Part shown: positions 50,701 through 57,112 of the stretch, one piece after another
How positions within the stretch are numbered: the first letter of the stretch is position 1
Layout: the number at the start of each line of letters is the position of its first letter
Source of the DNA: a bacterium
GTDB taxonomy: Bacteria; Planctomycetota; Planctomycetia; Pirellulales; Pirellulaceae
Assembly: GCA_030430075.1 (NCBI GenBank)
Contig: JAUIGN010000011.1
Span: 1-64,000 of the forward strand
Direction of reading: 5' to 3'
DNA length: 64,000 nucleotides
The notes under the pieces: model-generated
Seen by the model: only the letters and a program-made list of their open reading frames with translations
Databases searched by the model: none
Told to the model about the DNA's origin: nothing
Translations under genes and position numbers: made by a program

Positions 50701-53700
50701 GCTGACCTCCGCCGCGCTCAGCGGGTCGTCATAGATGCGGATGTAATCGACGAAGCCCGGGCTGGCTTCGAACTGGGAATTGCCGCGCAGGTCATCTTGG
50801 AAAAAGTGGGCGACATGGTTCGGTGTGCTGAACGTGGTGTACTGGGTTACCGAGTCGTCGAGGTTCACCAACCGCAAGATGCCGTCGACGAAGACATTGA
50901 CCAGACCGCTGTCGCCATCGCGCGTCAGCACCAGGTGGTGGAGCATGCCGGGAGTGAAGACTTGGAGGTTGAATTCGCCCAGGTTGTGCAGCGTCACCAA
51001 GCCGTGGACGCCACCGCTGCTGCTGCGGTTGTAGAGCCCTTTGTCACCGACGCTCGAGTTCTCCAGGCCCTTGAAGTCGATCAACTTTTTGAAGCCGACC
51101 GTATTGTCGATGCTGAACAGCATCTCGATCGAATAGTTGTCCGGGAACTGCGTGAACACGTTGGCCACGGTCGGGCCTTCGTTGAGCCCGAACGTCAGGC
51201 CGGTCGGGCCCAGGCTGCCACCCGTCGATGTCATGTCCTCGCCGTTACCGAGCGTATCGATGAACGAGCCGTTGAGATCGTAGATGTTGACCACTGGAAT
51301 GCCCCCATCGGCCGTGATCCGCACGTTCCCGCCGTCGCCGGCCTCGACGATCGCGTCGACCGTGATCGTTCCGCCTTGGGCGTTCAAGTCGACCGAGCCG
51401 CTGGAGGTGGTCACCCCAGTTGTTGCCGGGAACCCGTCGAGCGTCCCGACAACGCCGACGGTGTAGTCTCCCCGGTTGGCAAACGCGACGTCTCCCGCGT
51501 TGGTGGAAGCTGCGGCAAACGTCCCGCTTAACCGGCTCAGGGCCGTTTGCAGACCGATGGTACCCGCGGCACGCACACCCAGGTTCTCGGCAACGATCGG
51601 TCCGGCCGACGTTTGATTGATGTTGCCCGCCGAGGTCAACCGGACCGTGCCGGCGACTTCGAGCGGCTGGCTGATGGTCAGCGGGCCGGCCGCGGTGGCG
51701 AGCGCGGTATCGGTCCCTGCCACGATCCCACGAGCACCAGCGAAACAGTCTGCCGCGGTCACCAGTCCGACGGTGAACCCGTCCGCATCGTGGAAGACCA
51801 CACTCCCGGCCGCGCCGGCCGCAAACGTTTCGACGTTGTTGCCGGCATGAACGAGTTCCACATTGCCGGCGGAAGTGACGCCCAGGGCAGTGGCGAGGAT
51901 CGCCGCGGCAGCCTGGCTGACGTTCCCGGCACCGGCGTTCAGACGGACCGTGCCGGTGGCGGCGTCAAGCGTATGGGTTACGTCGACCGATGCGCCGCAG
52001 AGGAGGATGTTCCCGGCGCCATGGTTGGTGGAGCTGGTCAATCCGCCGGCGTCACCGATGGCCAGCGCCCCGTCGTTGTCGAACTGCACGTTTCCAGAGA
52101 CGGTATTCTCGAAGGACAGCGTTGCGACGTCGGTGTCGAGCGGTCCGGCAGAACCGATTCCCTGGCGGGCGCGGAGTGTCGCTGACGAGGCGCGAATGTC
52201 GATATCGGTATCGCCGCCATCCACGATCTGCCCCTGGGCTGTGCGTACATCAACGTCGCCGGTCGAGCGGACGCTTGCCAGGACGACGTCACCTTGGGCA
52301 TCAAGCGAGGCCGAGCCGCTGCCGGCGTCGATGACGGCCTGGTCGGCCATCCGAATCTGACCCGCAACGGTCGTCGATGTGACAGCGACGGGACCGCTGG
52401 TCGACGTGATGGTGCCGGCAGCAGTCAAGGCAACCGTTCCCGGCGAGTGCACGTCGACGGTTCCGTTACCGCTGACAACGGTCGAAGCAATACGGACGCC
52501 ATCGGCATTGCTGCCGCTCCCCTGCAGCTCCAGCGGGGCGGTCCCTGACGCGACGATCTGCGCGGCGGCAGACAGCTCGACGCCGGTTCCTGTTCCCGCC
52601 GACATCGTGCCGATCACAACCAGATCGCCATCGATCGATTCCACGCGCGTGCCGCTATCGGCGATCCGAACCCCGACATTTGCCCCTGCGGCGGCTCCGG
52701 ATGTCCCGGAAATGAGAAGGTGAGCCGCGGTCGGGCCGATGCCGGTCGACGTGACGACGGCTTCGCCGATGATCGATACACCTCGACTGTCGCCCGCGCC
52801 GCTCCCGGTACCAAGAATCGTAATGTCGCCGGCGGCCGAGCTTACCTGTGTCGCCGCATCCTGGATTGCGACGCCATGGTTGAATTGGCCGCCCCCGCCG
52901 CCGCTGCCCGACAGATCCACCGTCGCCGTGCCGACCGATCGGATCTCCGCACCCGAAGAAACCAGCACACCGACATTGAAGTTGCCGCTTCCGTTGGATC
53001 CGGCGATCCCATCCACGACCAGGGCGCCGTCTTGAGCGGCAACCCGCGTGTTCGCGCCGGCCACTTGCACGCCGTGGTTGCCGCCGACTCCAATTCCACC
53101 GGTCCCCATCAGACGCACGCCCCCGGTGGACGTCGCTGAGATGTCAGCACCGTTGTTGACCTCGATTCCGAGGTTGTCGTCTCCTCCGTCACCTCCCTGG
53201 CCGCCGAGCGTGATGTTGCCGCTGCTGGTGACGATCGTTGTACCCGCACCGTTGATGCGAACCCCGCGGGTGTTGTTGGTGGCCGCTGCGCCATCGCCGT
53301 CAATCGTGATCGAACCGCTGCCGGCCGCTGCCAGGTCCGCGCCGTGGTCCATCGAGAAACCGCTGCCGCCTTCACCGCTGCCGGTGACGCCCGTGATTGC
53401 GATGTCGGCCAGCCCGGTCGACTGAATCAGGGTGTCGTCCGTTGTCACGACGCCGTTGTTGCCGTTCGGGCCGCTGCCGCCGGTCCCGCGCACCGTGAGC
53501 AGGCCGTCGGTCGCCAGGAGCTGCGCCGCTTCCAGATAGATACCGAAGCTCGAGATACTGCTCTGTCCGCCTTGCCCGACAACGTCAAGGCTGCCGGAGC
53601 CGGTCGAAGTCAGACTGGCTCCCGAACTGACATGGACGCCGGCATTGAAAGAAGCCGTTCCTTGGCCCCCGGTTCCCGTCAACACGACGTCGCCCTGGTC

Positions 53701-54705
53701 GGTGGAAATCTGGCCGCCGTTGGCGAGGAAAAGACCGTGGTTGAAGCTGGCACCGTCACCACCCGTGGCGTTGATTGTGATCGTGGCGGTTCCGGTCGAG
53801 GTGACGGCGGCTCCGTCGTCGATGCGGACACCAAGATTCAAGTTGCCGCTCCCGTCGCCACCTTGTCCCACGACATCAATGGGGCTCGACGCCGCCGTAA
53901 TGACGGTTCCCGCTCCGCGCAGTTCCACGCCGACATTGTCGCCGTCGGCATTGCCCCCGGTGCCGACCAGCGAAATGCCGCCGCCGGGGCCGGTCGACGT
54001 AATGGTCGAGCCGTTGGTCAGGACAATGCCGTGGTTGTTCGATAACAGGCCGCCCCCGTGCCCCGTCAGCGAAATCTGGCCGCTGGCTGACTGGAGATGG
54101 CCATTGTCCAGGACAACGCCGGAGTAATTTCCCACCGTGGTGGCAAGCGCTCCGAGCGTGATGTCGCCCAGGTCGGTGTGGAGAGCGCCGCCGTTGGACA
54201 AGCGGAGCGTATGGCCGGCCGTCAGGTCGACTGTGCCGGCTCCACCTGTTTGCATCACCGTGCGGATGTCGATCGCTGCGGCGGCGACGGACAATTCGGC
54301 TGCCGCGAAGACCAGCGCATGGGGGCCAGCGAACGTCACGCTGTCGTTCATCGCCGGATCGGTGAACGTCAATTCGGTGATATCGGCAACCAGCCGCGAT
54401 TGAACGCCGGCCGTCGCGGCGTCCAGGTCGGTGCTGCTAGCAAATGGGGCGCCCAGGTCGTGCTGCAGCAGTCCGGCCGCGGTGGCCGAAAAGTTGATCG
54501 CATCAGCCGCTCCGTCGCCGTTGAACACGATCGAGTTGCTTCCGGCGGCAAGCACCGGCGTCGTGATCGCCAGCATCCGGCGGTCTTCCAGCGCTTCCGG
54601 CCGTGGACGCAGGAATCGATTCCGGCGCTCACGCCGTTGCGCAGGTCGCTGCTTGCGGGTCCGCTGGAAGAAGGCCGGCCAGTAGGATCTTCTTGGTTCC
54701 GTCAT
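35734..54705 (-). CDS. Giant 6323-residue secreted adhesin-like protein with C-terminal metzincin site
   Basis: A basic N-terminus leads to the planctomycete export motif PEALEDRRMLA (about 38-48). Residues about 70-1150 are beta-helix-like repeats of the filamentous-haemagglutinin type (GTGGNGDNVGV and S-GTI-A patterns). A LamG/concanavalin-like domain follows (about 1155-1340), then more such repeats (to about 2330) and a short propeller-like region (about 2380-2590, DPRTGAVTPLG, DPASGTATIVG). Mixed beta repeats continue to an RTX-like GSGDDTLIGDNDDN stretch (about 3930-3960). From about 4180 to 6060 seven golvesin-like domains alternate with six choice-of-anchor-D domains. HELGHVLGLED at about 6170-6180 is a metzincin zinc site with Asp rather than His as third ligand. 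It is probably a cell-surface structural or adhesive protein that also carries a protease. The frame is open over 18,972 bp without a break. Confidence 0.88.
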   Translation of the reverse strand: MTEPRRSYWPAFFQRTRKQRPAQRRERRNRFLRPRPEALEDRRMLAITTPVLAAGSNSIVFNGDGAADAINFSATAAGLLQHDLGAPFASSTDLDAATAGVQSRLVADITELTFTDPAMNDSVTFAGPHALVFAAAELSVAAAAIDIRTVMQTGGAGTVDLTAGHTLRLSNGGALHTDLGDITLGALATTVGNYSGVVLDNGHLQSASGQISLTGHGGGLLSNNHGIVLTNGSTITSTGPGGGISLVGTGGNADGDNVGVELRGAGTVITAASSPIDVVGQGGDGSGNLNLGVRIDDGAAVTSTGTATITINATGGDGASFNHGLFLANGGQISTDQGDVVLTGTGGQGTASFNAGVHVSSGASLTSTGSGSLDVVGQGGQSSISSFGIYLEAAQLLATDGLLTVRGTGGSGPNGNNGVVTTDDTLIQSTGLADIAITGVTGSGEGGSGFSMDHGADLAAAGSGSITIDGDGAAATNNTRGVRINGAGTTIVTSSGNITLGGQGGDGGDDNLGIEVNNGADISATSTGGVRLMGTGGIGVGGNHGVQVAGANTRVAAQDGALVVDGIAGSNGSGNFNVGVLVSSGAEIRSVGTATVDLSGSGGGGGQFNHGVAIQDAATQVSSAAGDITILGTGSGAGDSRGVSIIGEAVVTSTGIGPTAAHLLISGTSGAAAGANVGVRIADSGTRVESIDGDLVVIGTMSAGTGTGVELSAAAQIVASGTAPLELQGSGSNADGVRIASTVVSGNGTVDVHSPGTVALTAAGTITSTSGPVAVTSTTVAGQIRMADQAVIDAGSGSASLDAQGDVVLASVRSTGDVDVRTAQGQIVDGGDTDIDIRASSATLRARQGIGSAGPLDTDVATLSFENTVSGNVQFDNDGALAIGDAGGLTSSTNHGAGNILLCGASVDVTHTLDAATGTVRLNAGAGNVSQAAAAILATALGVTSAGNVELVHAGNNVETFAAGAAGSVVFHDADGFTVGLVTAADCFAGARGIVAGTDTALATAAGPLTISQPLEVAGTVRLTSAGNINQTSAGPIVAENLGVRAAGTIGLQTALSRLSGTFAAASTNAGDVAFANRGDYTVGVVGTLDGFPATTGVTTSSGSVDLNAQGGTITVDAIVEAGDGGNVRITADGGIPVVNIYDLNGSFIDTLGNGEDMTSTGGSLGPTGLTFGLNEGPTVANVFTQFPDNYSIEMLFSIDNTVGFKKLIDFKGLENSSVGDKGLYNRSSSGGVHGLVTLHNLGEFNLQVFTPGMLHHLVLTRDGDSGLVNVFVDGILRLVNLDDSVTQYTTFSTPNHVAHFFQDDLRGNSQFEASPGFVDYIRIYDDPLSAAEVSQLFNGTAAPVNGDGALDIRADVRTTNGHGDIHLAAETTIHLGTSSQPVTVSAAGSGDVVVQAGTNDQGGAQTDGEADGRFVMSDGSVVASQDGDITIQAPDDIWLSRVDADSDGDGAAGQVIVTADYGGPQASLSDGAGSIRDNLTGEDPNLRGAVIGLRAGAGIGTASDDLDTASPVGTSTAFAAATTSGGIHLDHLGGLLVGTVNLLDGVTITNDDGVTSTSDHIEIRSSGTLNVNQPVANRDGGDVTLIAAGAGADLGLNADVSAIGGDGNITLHADDQISQTNGGVNTEGGGQIALVAAIGTATGGITQSDGTRVASQAGTISLDAHGDIRLSSAATAAGVHITSTGGAIHDAGDSTSPNITAATATLQARLGIGAAADPLGRLETVTAPGAASLTVAAFTEHGDVGLHNVGGLTVGSLGTLVGVEIADPTDANPGGSIWLTAASPLTINSPVVNHGGGSITVAAEGGTAGGTAADDLDVNADVTASGGNGNIWLFAADAIDFDPVADITAAGTGDILASASTDFHGGSPQNGYLPAAAGDGDVVMNETPSGSEQASIVSAAGSVTLRGAGDVLVTEIAAPHVMVVADFPGVAGGMHDEEGAIIDNLSGEGTNDVNIRADHTALAAGSGIGADTHDDLDLAPATSIHTVAAETERGDIVLTNHGPTRIGSVSDPTGILSDLLGVTIHDATATGVGAAGPDSTFDNLKVVSGETLIIEQAVANFDGGQIILAADGMGDLIINADVTADGGAGNLSLSASGDVRFDDSPAATIDPVVSVAGSGDVQVRAGTTFNDGGLPVNGLATGRIVMGDGSTLQSDDGNLRLRAPSDIYLSRVNADADGTAPAGQVVVGADDDGVQGGLANGRGAIIDNLSGEGPANLNVTGATAVFTAAEGIGSDDDLDTDLGDAADPTRANLAARNTMSGNLAIDDGGAQATELTVGTLPAGTGPVVGLVNTAPHGSVHLSNLGPLTLDDHVLADGPITLTARDTPDPSQDVLTVGRTTTAGTTLDVTSRTGDITLNAGDHVRVAGNLTAVGQLIGTDTVSGETVAIDPRTGAVTPLGLTGTTRIAALAPDATTGQVYGADRVAAGNGDLYSLAPATGAGTFAADLSPGTFDDLTALADSNVADLLYGFEDDADRLVSVHRLTGAVTSIGPITVAGSGAPITSIAGMAFAPATNQLLAIDNGTRQLLTIDPASGTATIVGSTGRDLGGLAFDQVSQRLYATDNANDRLVVVSPVSGTVREVGDYLGDYQIDGLASRGLSARVTINIDNGDVAGGDADPGTPGAGQLTNGGSVTIDTVVADSTGIVSTLEGTFIRGGDDNDTFDLAPLATTAYFIDGNLPVFADGSPPVPPGDQLTLQFDEITAAPTLTVGVPGAGRFTFSSGSDAGTSDHEQPVVYESIERLGELGPPGLHLVLDSGGTGPSPDSYGNDGLDDEIEIRLNDGVAGQDGGTPGTDLIIERTGGAGTGPFLQPIYRGVADDVISLTVIGSNDDDTLIINAENGLPEFGGTVPAAERRVANTLKELWYTDFFGDDELDLDIDENVGGNGSFLSRQTGTSTYLDGPLSDRFNAASFTGSEYFGAVWLGQLEIGQAGSGAPLEAGDVTFGLQSIDGSTLYIDTNHSGVFDATDFRIANYGDRDTAGAAITGTVNLPAGAYNIGIAYAQERIGGPAIEARFGQGSTATLDYADLQVIDPTASSQQGLWFSPVLDNRHLAEVPNVFFLAAGGTDSLRYRFDQASQGTTTDLAYAVGDGDGGGDNREGGFAEGEIRTQASGGTPLTLYFTGLEPISAGGDAGGTLTLLGDDDHNTITVVDSPVIDHTRIEVAANSIRAATDRGTIDNFTNGVGTYEPFDFEQGTFGALQIYGMRGQDTLDLAALDPLETSLQSIDLDGDADDNDDSGADTLRVRHTGNLPATSTLTLRGGGGNDHFLLAETTRLTDAIRVPVVVAPPGPNAARVAAPAVETASGWNELDAIGEFGEPRNATIGQTFVAPAGVTQLDAFTFFLNDRMNSDAVEFEAFLMEWDGSRATGPVLFQSANLTTTNNRGRGGMEEFGIPTGGVPVTPGTSYIAFLSVSNLFDGEPGSASLGAVTGGAFAAGEIQFQNNGADFSLLTTADWTPLAGDLAFELYFDGGQLGGDEYSDHDRLAVNDPPAHGDHTNQVSGDRLVIDNSSSLAAAAALNLTSSNVLDAVTGHGAANDVTFANIDELTIYRPATDDTIHVDYRGSAPADLDRVTINGSGGDDLFVIESNTPLVENPGIHRRDTSGDGAFFVQLNGDGDRHFDGDLLDLHVDDDRIPAFDNGAGSPAMQGRDTFQYAGDFTLSGRIDGGPQADTLDYTSYGAPRTIQLLDVGSLDGFRGNDVSAAPPFGLPSTDSIVNSDGTAERNFINIDQILGTPIVGDRLIGPDLCSHWDVGDRHTTAAADDEGVIVSGDLNLGRCGRDPLLLPVPPDNAITQGRPTSPLPIAAPINAPERGHLLFDGFQHLQGGSLEDRFDFRWDGVGAFSRITGTIDGGGGEDTIDLRDFGPGSQVVVDLLTVPPGPAPPLNATLQGTVTSNGLPVVLGHLVAGRGSDIDSSIEHAFAGSGDDTLIGDNDDNTLGDGPGSDFLYGDDGNDTYRLEPGAADDGTGDSQDVVSEANDGTGNPANPHRETDGSGRDTVDFRFADAGVMFDADLIDGDDDATTWEPRQDVLGAFTGSLENAADPGDPANTDRQYVTLRRVPENRIHVGRPGRPSQFPSPYENIVGSQFDDVLHIDPLAAGGDYRYNGVESPFMPPFPGAPPFDPNAQVVRQVDANAGTDVLHFDALGQPLFDTGSSLTANGVGSIAYFRLELPNGLNDAPRIIDNGDSPFVETPSTASANISPLEHWIPVTSNGFGGDYLYHEGQGSLGPHTTTWRFEGVTPGKYRVAVTYPSAPAHPVIDALANDAPYTIYDDDFLLTTRDVDQRLPANDFFEAGVAWEELGVFRIESNTLVVQMSDLANGQVMADAVRIERISEAADQNILSPQVTTAGPELTVTAGPNYVTDGVSEVTLSTTIGQPSSRTFVITNDGDATLEIYGIDLAPAGAANLTLTLPTQPSFFSPPAGPGPLRLLPGEVYSFNVRLDALADPLPADPTRDGHGDFFGEIRIFSNDVDENVAVLPGAGVNPQTGTDPDPNADVDPFTFGVRGVVSNRTIVDDRDEAFTLVGGNWQANQSAGYAGGARWTSAEASGNRAIWTFSDLPDGTYRVSTTYSPAPDASTATPFKVSNINGELAAATLNQRLSPTAQGRTSLTEKGVSWVDLGGPYAVTGGSLVVELLGTASQPGAFLIADAVRIERLFSSDPAIGHATAFPDISVTDGTVALQDKGDYDFGETEAGTPLTKRLTIRNDGGADLVVREPISLPAGFSLLDFTAPTDPGTLGNVILPSGDGEFRLAPGETMTVRLRLDAAIPGWLAGNVSIPTGTRAPAAPSAFDPDEPTFEFSVSGRVADARIIDNQDPFGFAATPNFALTGDGLSNEQGFGRAVHFAEGNSLPPDTATWTFPGLTAGGRYRVSATWSPFANRATDAPFTVAGVDGGDQTILVNQQAAPDDLNVNGTQFEDLGVFTVTAGGQLTVKLTDAGANGQVIADAVRIERIVHPEAVVELSGVALLDGNNRVDFGSSDEPTSHTLTIRNIGDRPLTVGVPAMPAGYENLMADAFPRIVPAGDAFAMTVRLTGAPGAYDGTLRIPLDELAESTFEVRLVGQRRRDTDGDAARRAWIIDNEDPATATRSYSQIGFANYAGQGRDGSDADQIGSVDGSFVSNPSDAATFTFADLPAGLYRVSATWTAIAQNRASDAPYSIFDGGEHLRTVTVNQRLAPSEFFDDGSPWDDLDVVRIRSGTLTVQLANGSDGDVVADAIRIEPLDRAEIEIIDLGADLASGGDDDKTLVSNQDVVDFGSVEAGAAVGLTRVLRVKNHGNRTLDLGRLRLPLDFQLVGSAPTQLPAATGTAPSSFVDLEIAFVPPRVDTFFGELRLVPDDTDTDDDDSDESPFRVNLRATALPQVLIIDNDNVGYSEVGLSDHSGQGFASADDGLRDVDEGEPGGPAQSATWTFSAADGFTLQPDTTYRVSATWTAFSNRATDAPLTIGGDMVGAPVTITYDQRQVPNDFSAAGADWEDLAIIRTDGSSQPTITLTLTDEANGNVIADAMRLEVLPNHGPEILVTGSPNIADGGSYDIGTAFLNSSLQHTFHVHNMGTAPLILDGGGLAASLEAIPGFELVSSFTPAATAADPLLPGATSTFTVQLNGAALGEYSGIVNFDTNDADEGPFNFVLSGTVAPATLILDNDGPAPANTNYHDSGNLLRWTQGHANDVREAPAGGVVETATYTFENLVPGEMFQVSATWTAFVNRATDAPYRITGITAGPQTVYVNQRLAPGDFQVDGTSWEDLGTFTIDPSGTLTVTLSGSSTGNVIADAIRIHRRTDPEIEVRRGGAVVTSGTELDYGTALAGSSSSQVFTIANVGAGPLQLGDVLTLPAGFTLGAVSQPAGQPDLFDHLAAPPIANTTILAPGETASFEIVLSTASAGVYGGTASFGNNDADEGPFNFSIQGEVADALMIDNDDPLGYADTGNMTLWGQGFQGDVREAVGGGTPQGATFRFSGLPAGNYRVSATWTPYSNRASNAAYVLNGGPVEINQRMSPSNPASTPAGTTLLDAGTWFADLDSSFAFDGSGDLVVDVSDDGANGNVIIDAIRVERLSPLQVDSRDASPAGQTAPLAVEPLRVEQLPPLMQEAIGFWTSRDATAADRLQGVEIIIKDLPPAILGLGSSVTPTIWLDEHAAGYGWAIPAPATTSPSSLGISPLAVITHELGHVLGLEDLDPETHAGHVMAARLPVHRDRLLDASPWAARSAAPLSWVAYQSTADHVLERTSLHHRSVVGQDRLPAGAAFDSAMTSASTSQFRLSKGARIGTGEPKWDARADGLTAARDTERRRRDDERDAFFASLGRGDSSAETELDETIE

Positions 54706-55367
54706 GGTTTACTCGATCTCCGCGTCGGGTATGCAGATCGTGGGACGTGATTGACTGACGACGGGCCGTTGCCTGCTAGCGTTCCAGGTGGACAGAAGCA
54801 TTCCACCGAGATCTTATTTCGGACGTTTTGGCAAGGAACTCTGCACTGCCTGGAAAGATTGGCCGTGGAATCGGCCAGCCGAAACTGCGAGGGAAGAAAA
54901 GACTGCGACAGGAAGAGAGAGAACGCGTCGACCGGGTCGCGCGGTGGCTGCCTGGCGTGCTCTGCCTTCATGGGGACGCATCTCGTGCTGGCTCAGACTA
55001 TTTCCGCCGCGCTGGACGACGATTCGTCCCAACGCCGCCAAGTCTGCCCCGAGGCACAAGAATCAGTGACCTGAAAACGCAGGCCCCCCGGCGTACGACC
55101 AGCCGTTGTCGCGACGTCATCCAAATCTTGCGGGCCGCATTCTAACGGCTAGGTTTTTTGCGTCCAACACGAAAAAGCAGCGGCGTTATCACTCGGTTGA
55201 ATGTCCAGGGACGAACGCCGCGCGTGGTCAAGAATGGCCGGCTCGCGTTCCGCGAAAGCGGCGCAGCGCCGGTCGCTTCGCGGACCGAAAGCCGACACGG
55301 CGGCCTGTGGACGCACGCGGGGCTCCGTCCCCGAGTGAAGCGTCGCACGATCGTTGGGCGCGGTTCC
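54706..55367. other. Upstream region of the giant gene
   Basis: A 662-bp gap. It should hold the promoter for the giant gene. A minus-strand TTCCTT and TAAGAT pair 16 bp apart near 54815-54837 is only a weak match. CCGCGAAAGCG/CGCTTCGCGG (55250-55283) forms a hairpin with one bulge, 85 bp after the stop of the 580-residue gene, and may end that transcript. Short open frames here look like chance. Confidence 0.4.
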
Positions 55368-57110
55368 TTACCGCCGTTTCTCGAAGAGAGATTGAAACAG
55401 GCCGACCACAGTCGACAGGCCGCGAGCCCGTGGTTTGGCGGCCATGTTTTCTTCCATGGCCGGACGCGTGCGGGATGCCGGAAGCGGCGGAAACACGTCC
55501 AGCCTCAGCGTCGGCACGCCCAGCATGATGCGCTCGCGCAGTTCAGCATCGTAGTTGCCAAACTGGTCTTGAACGCCCAGCGACGTGTCGTCGATGGCGG
55601 CTCCTCGAATCGCGTAAAACGTCAGGTGATCGCGTGCCCGGTGAACGGGCGTGGCGTCGGCCTCTCCGTGCGTCTTGCTGACGGGAACGCAGAACAGGGC
55701 GGGCCCGCGGACGGCGGTCTGCGCCTGGACACCGAATTCGTCCCTGAGCGTGACGGCGTCCGGGAGGAACGAGGCGGCGTTCAAGACGACGTACGCCTTG
55801 TAATGATCCAGCTCGCTGGAGGCCGCACCGCCATGTGCCCCGGCCGGCACCAGCATGAAGACAGCTCGCCCCAGGTTCAATCGCTGCTCGCCGAATCGAT
55901 TCCAGATCGTCACCGTGCGAACCGGATCGGTGGCCGAATCGTTGATCGCGTACCAGGTGAAATGGGCACCTGCGTTGATGACGCCCAACCCGTCGACGTC
56001 GACCGGGGTCGCCACGCTGGTCATCAAGTGGGCCAGCGCTTTACGAGGAAAGTTGTCGAAGGGGCCCTCCAGGCGAACTTCTTCTTCGAGTGCCGCATCG
56101 GTCGAATCATAGACCTGAAAATTATCGAGGTCCGTGTCGGTATCGATGACCGAGAGATGCGTCGGCGTGCCGACCAGGACCGGCTTGCGAATACAGATCG
56201 CGCACTGGCCGAACTGGTCTTCGACCGGGACCTTGACCTGCGGATCCAGGTACGACTGGATCTCATAAAACGTGAGGTAGCGGTCCGGATCGGTGATTTC
56301 CGTCAGCGTATCGCCATGCCGCTTCTCCACGGGAACGGCGACATACTTCGGTTTGAGTACCGGAATCTGCTTCTCGCAACAGTTGGCATCGAGCAGTCCC
56401 ACAACGTCGTCGATCGGTCGGCAATCCAAGACCTCATACGCCTTGTAGTGATCAAGCGGGGCGCCGGACGCCAATCCACCGCCACCGCCACCGCCACCGC
56501 TGCCGCACTCCGCGGACGGCGCCAACAGGAAACGAGGTTGCCGGATGGTCAGCCGCTGCGTGCCGAAGCGATTCCGCACTTCGACGTACCGGGGCGGCTC
56601 TGCCGGGGCATCTTCGATCCTGTACCAGGTTAGCAGCGAGCAATCCGCGGTAGGAGGAGCCGGGCGGTCCGTCGGCGACGGCGCCGCACCATCCACGCCG
56701 GCCAAGTTCGCATCCGGCAGCGGGGCGGCTGGTGCCACTTCGCCTGCAGCGTCAGCCACTGGGGGTGGAACCTCCTTCAGCTCGTCAGCGGCTGCTTGTG
56801 CGCCGCTCGACGGACCATTCGACACGCCGTCCGGCGTCGCCGATGGGTCGAAGATATGGACCGGAACGGCCAATGCGGCGCGCTGCACCAGGGTGGCCGG
56901 ATGATGGTCGGCGTCAAATTGCGACTTGAGCGTGACTTCGTGGTGGGTCGGAATTCCCACCGCGTCATACACTTTGAAGTCGCCGCTGGAGGCCCAACCG
57001 GGAATCGCGTCAGGCGGCGAACCGGGAGCAGAAGCAGGCGGTAGGGCCGCGACAATCGTCGCCAGCAGCATCAGGCAGCCGCTGATCGCCAAGGTTGTCA
57101 TTCTCATCAT
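55368..57110 (-). CDS. Secreted protein of eight beta modules in a duplicated four-module block, unknown function
   Basis: A 580-residue protein with a signal peptide (MTTLAISGCLMLLATIVAALPPASA region). It is built from modules of about 50-70 residues in order A-B-C-D-A'-B'-C'-D'. A has FKVYDA/FQVYDS. B has LTWYRIEDA/FTWYAINDS with VRNRFGTQRL/WNRFGEQRL. C has HYKAYEVLD/HYKAYVVLN and VPVEKRHGD/VPVSKTHGE. D has LTFYEIQ/LTFYAIRG with VEDQFGQ/VQDQFGN and VGTPT/LGVPT. Modules are separated by Pro/Ala- and Gly-rich linkers, including GGGGGGGG near 210. No catalytic motif is seen. The gene starts 2 nt after the stop of the 313-residue gene, so both are one operon and probably act together outside the cytoplasm. 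Confidence 0.75.
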   Translation of the reverse strand: MMRMTTLAISGCLMLLATIVAALPPASAPGSPPDAIPGWASSGDFKVYDAVGIPTHHEVTLKSQFDADHHPATLVQRAALAVPVHIFDPSATPDGVSNGPSSGAQAAADELKEVPPPVADAAGEVAPAAPLPDANLAGVDGAAPSPTDRPAPPTADCSLLTWYRIEDAPAEPPRYVEVRNRFGTQRLTIRQPRFLLAPSAECGSGGGGGGGGLASGAPLDHYKAYEVLDCRPIDDVVGLLDANCCEKQIPVLKPKYVAVPVEKRHGDTLTEITDPDRYLTFYEIQSYLDPQVKVPVEDQFGQCAICIRKPVLVGTPTHLSVIDTDTDLDNFQVYDSTDAALEEEVRLEGPFDNFPRKALAHLMTSVATPVDVDGLGVINAGAHFTWYAINDSATDPVRTVTIWNRFGEQRLNLGRAVFMLVPAGAHGGAASSELDHYKAYVVLNAASFLPDAVTLRDEFGVQAQTAVRGPALFCVPVSKTHGEADATPVHRARDHLTFYAIRGAAIDDTSLGVQDQFGNYDAELRERIMLGVPTLRLDVFPPLPASRTRPAMEENMAAKPRARGLSTVVGLFQSLFEKRR

Positions 57111-57112
57111 GC

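Noticed and set aside
38791..51531. Several long plus-strand frames (for example 38791-40329, 42274-44427, 49762-51531)
   Set aside because: Antisense to the giant gene. Rich in Arg, Val and Asp, without domains; expected in GC-rich DNA.
55158..56633. Plus-strand frame of 491 codons
   Set aside because: Antisense to the eight-module secreted protein.
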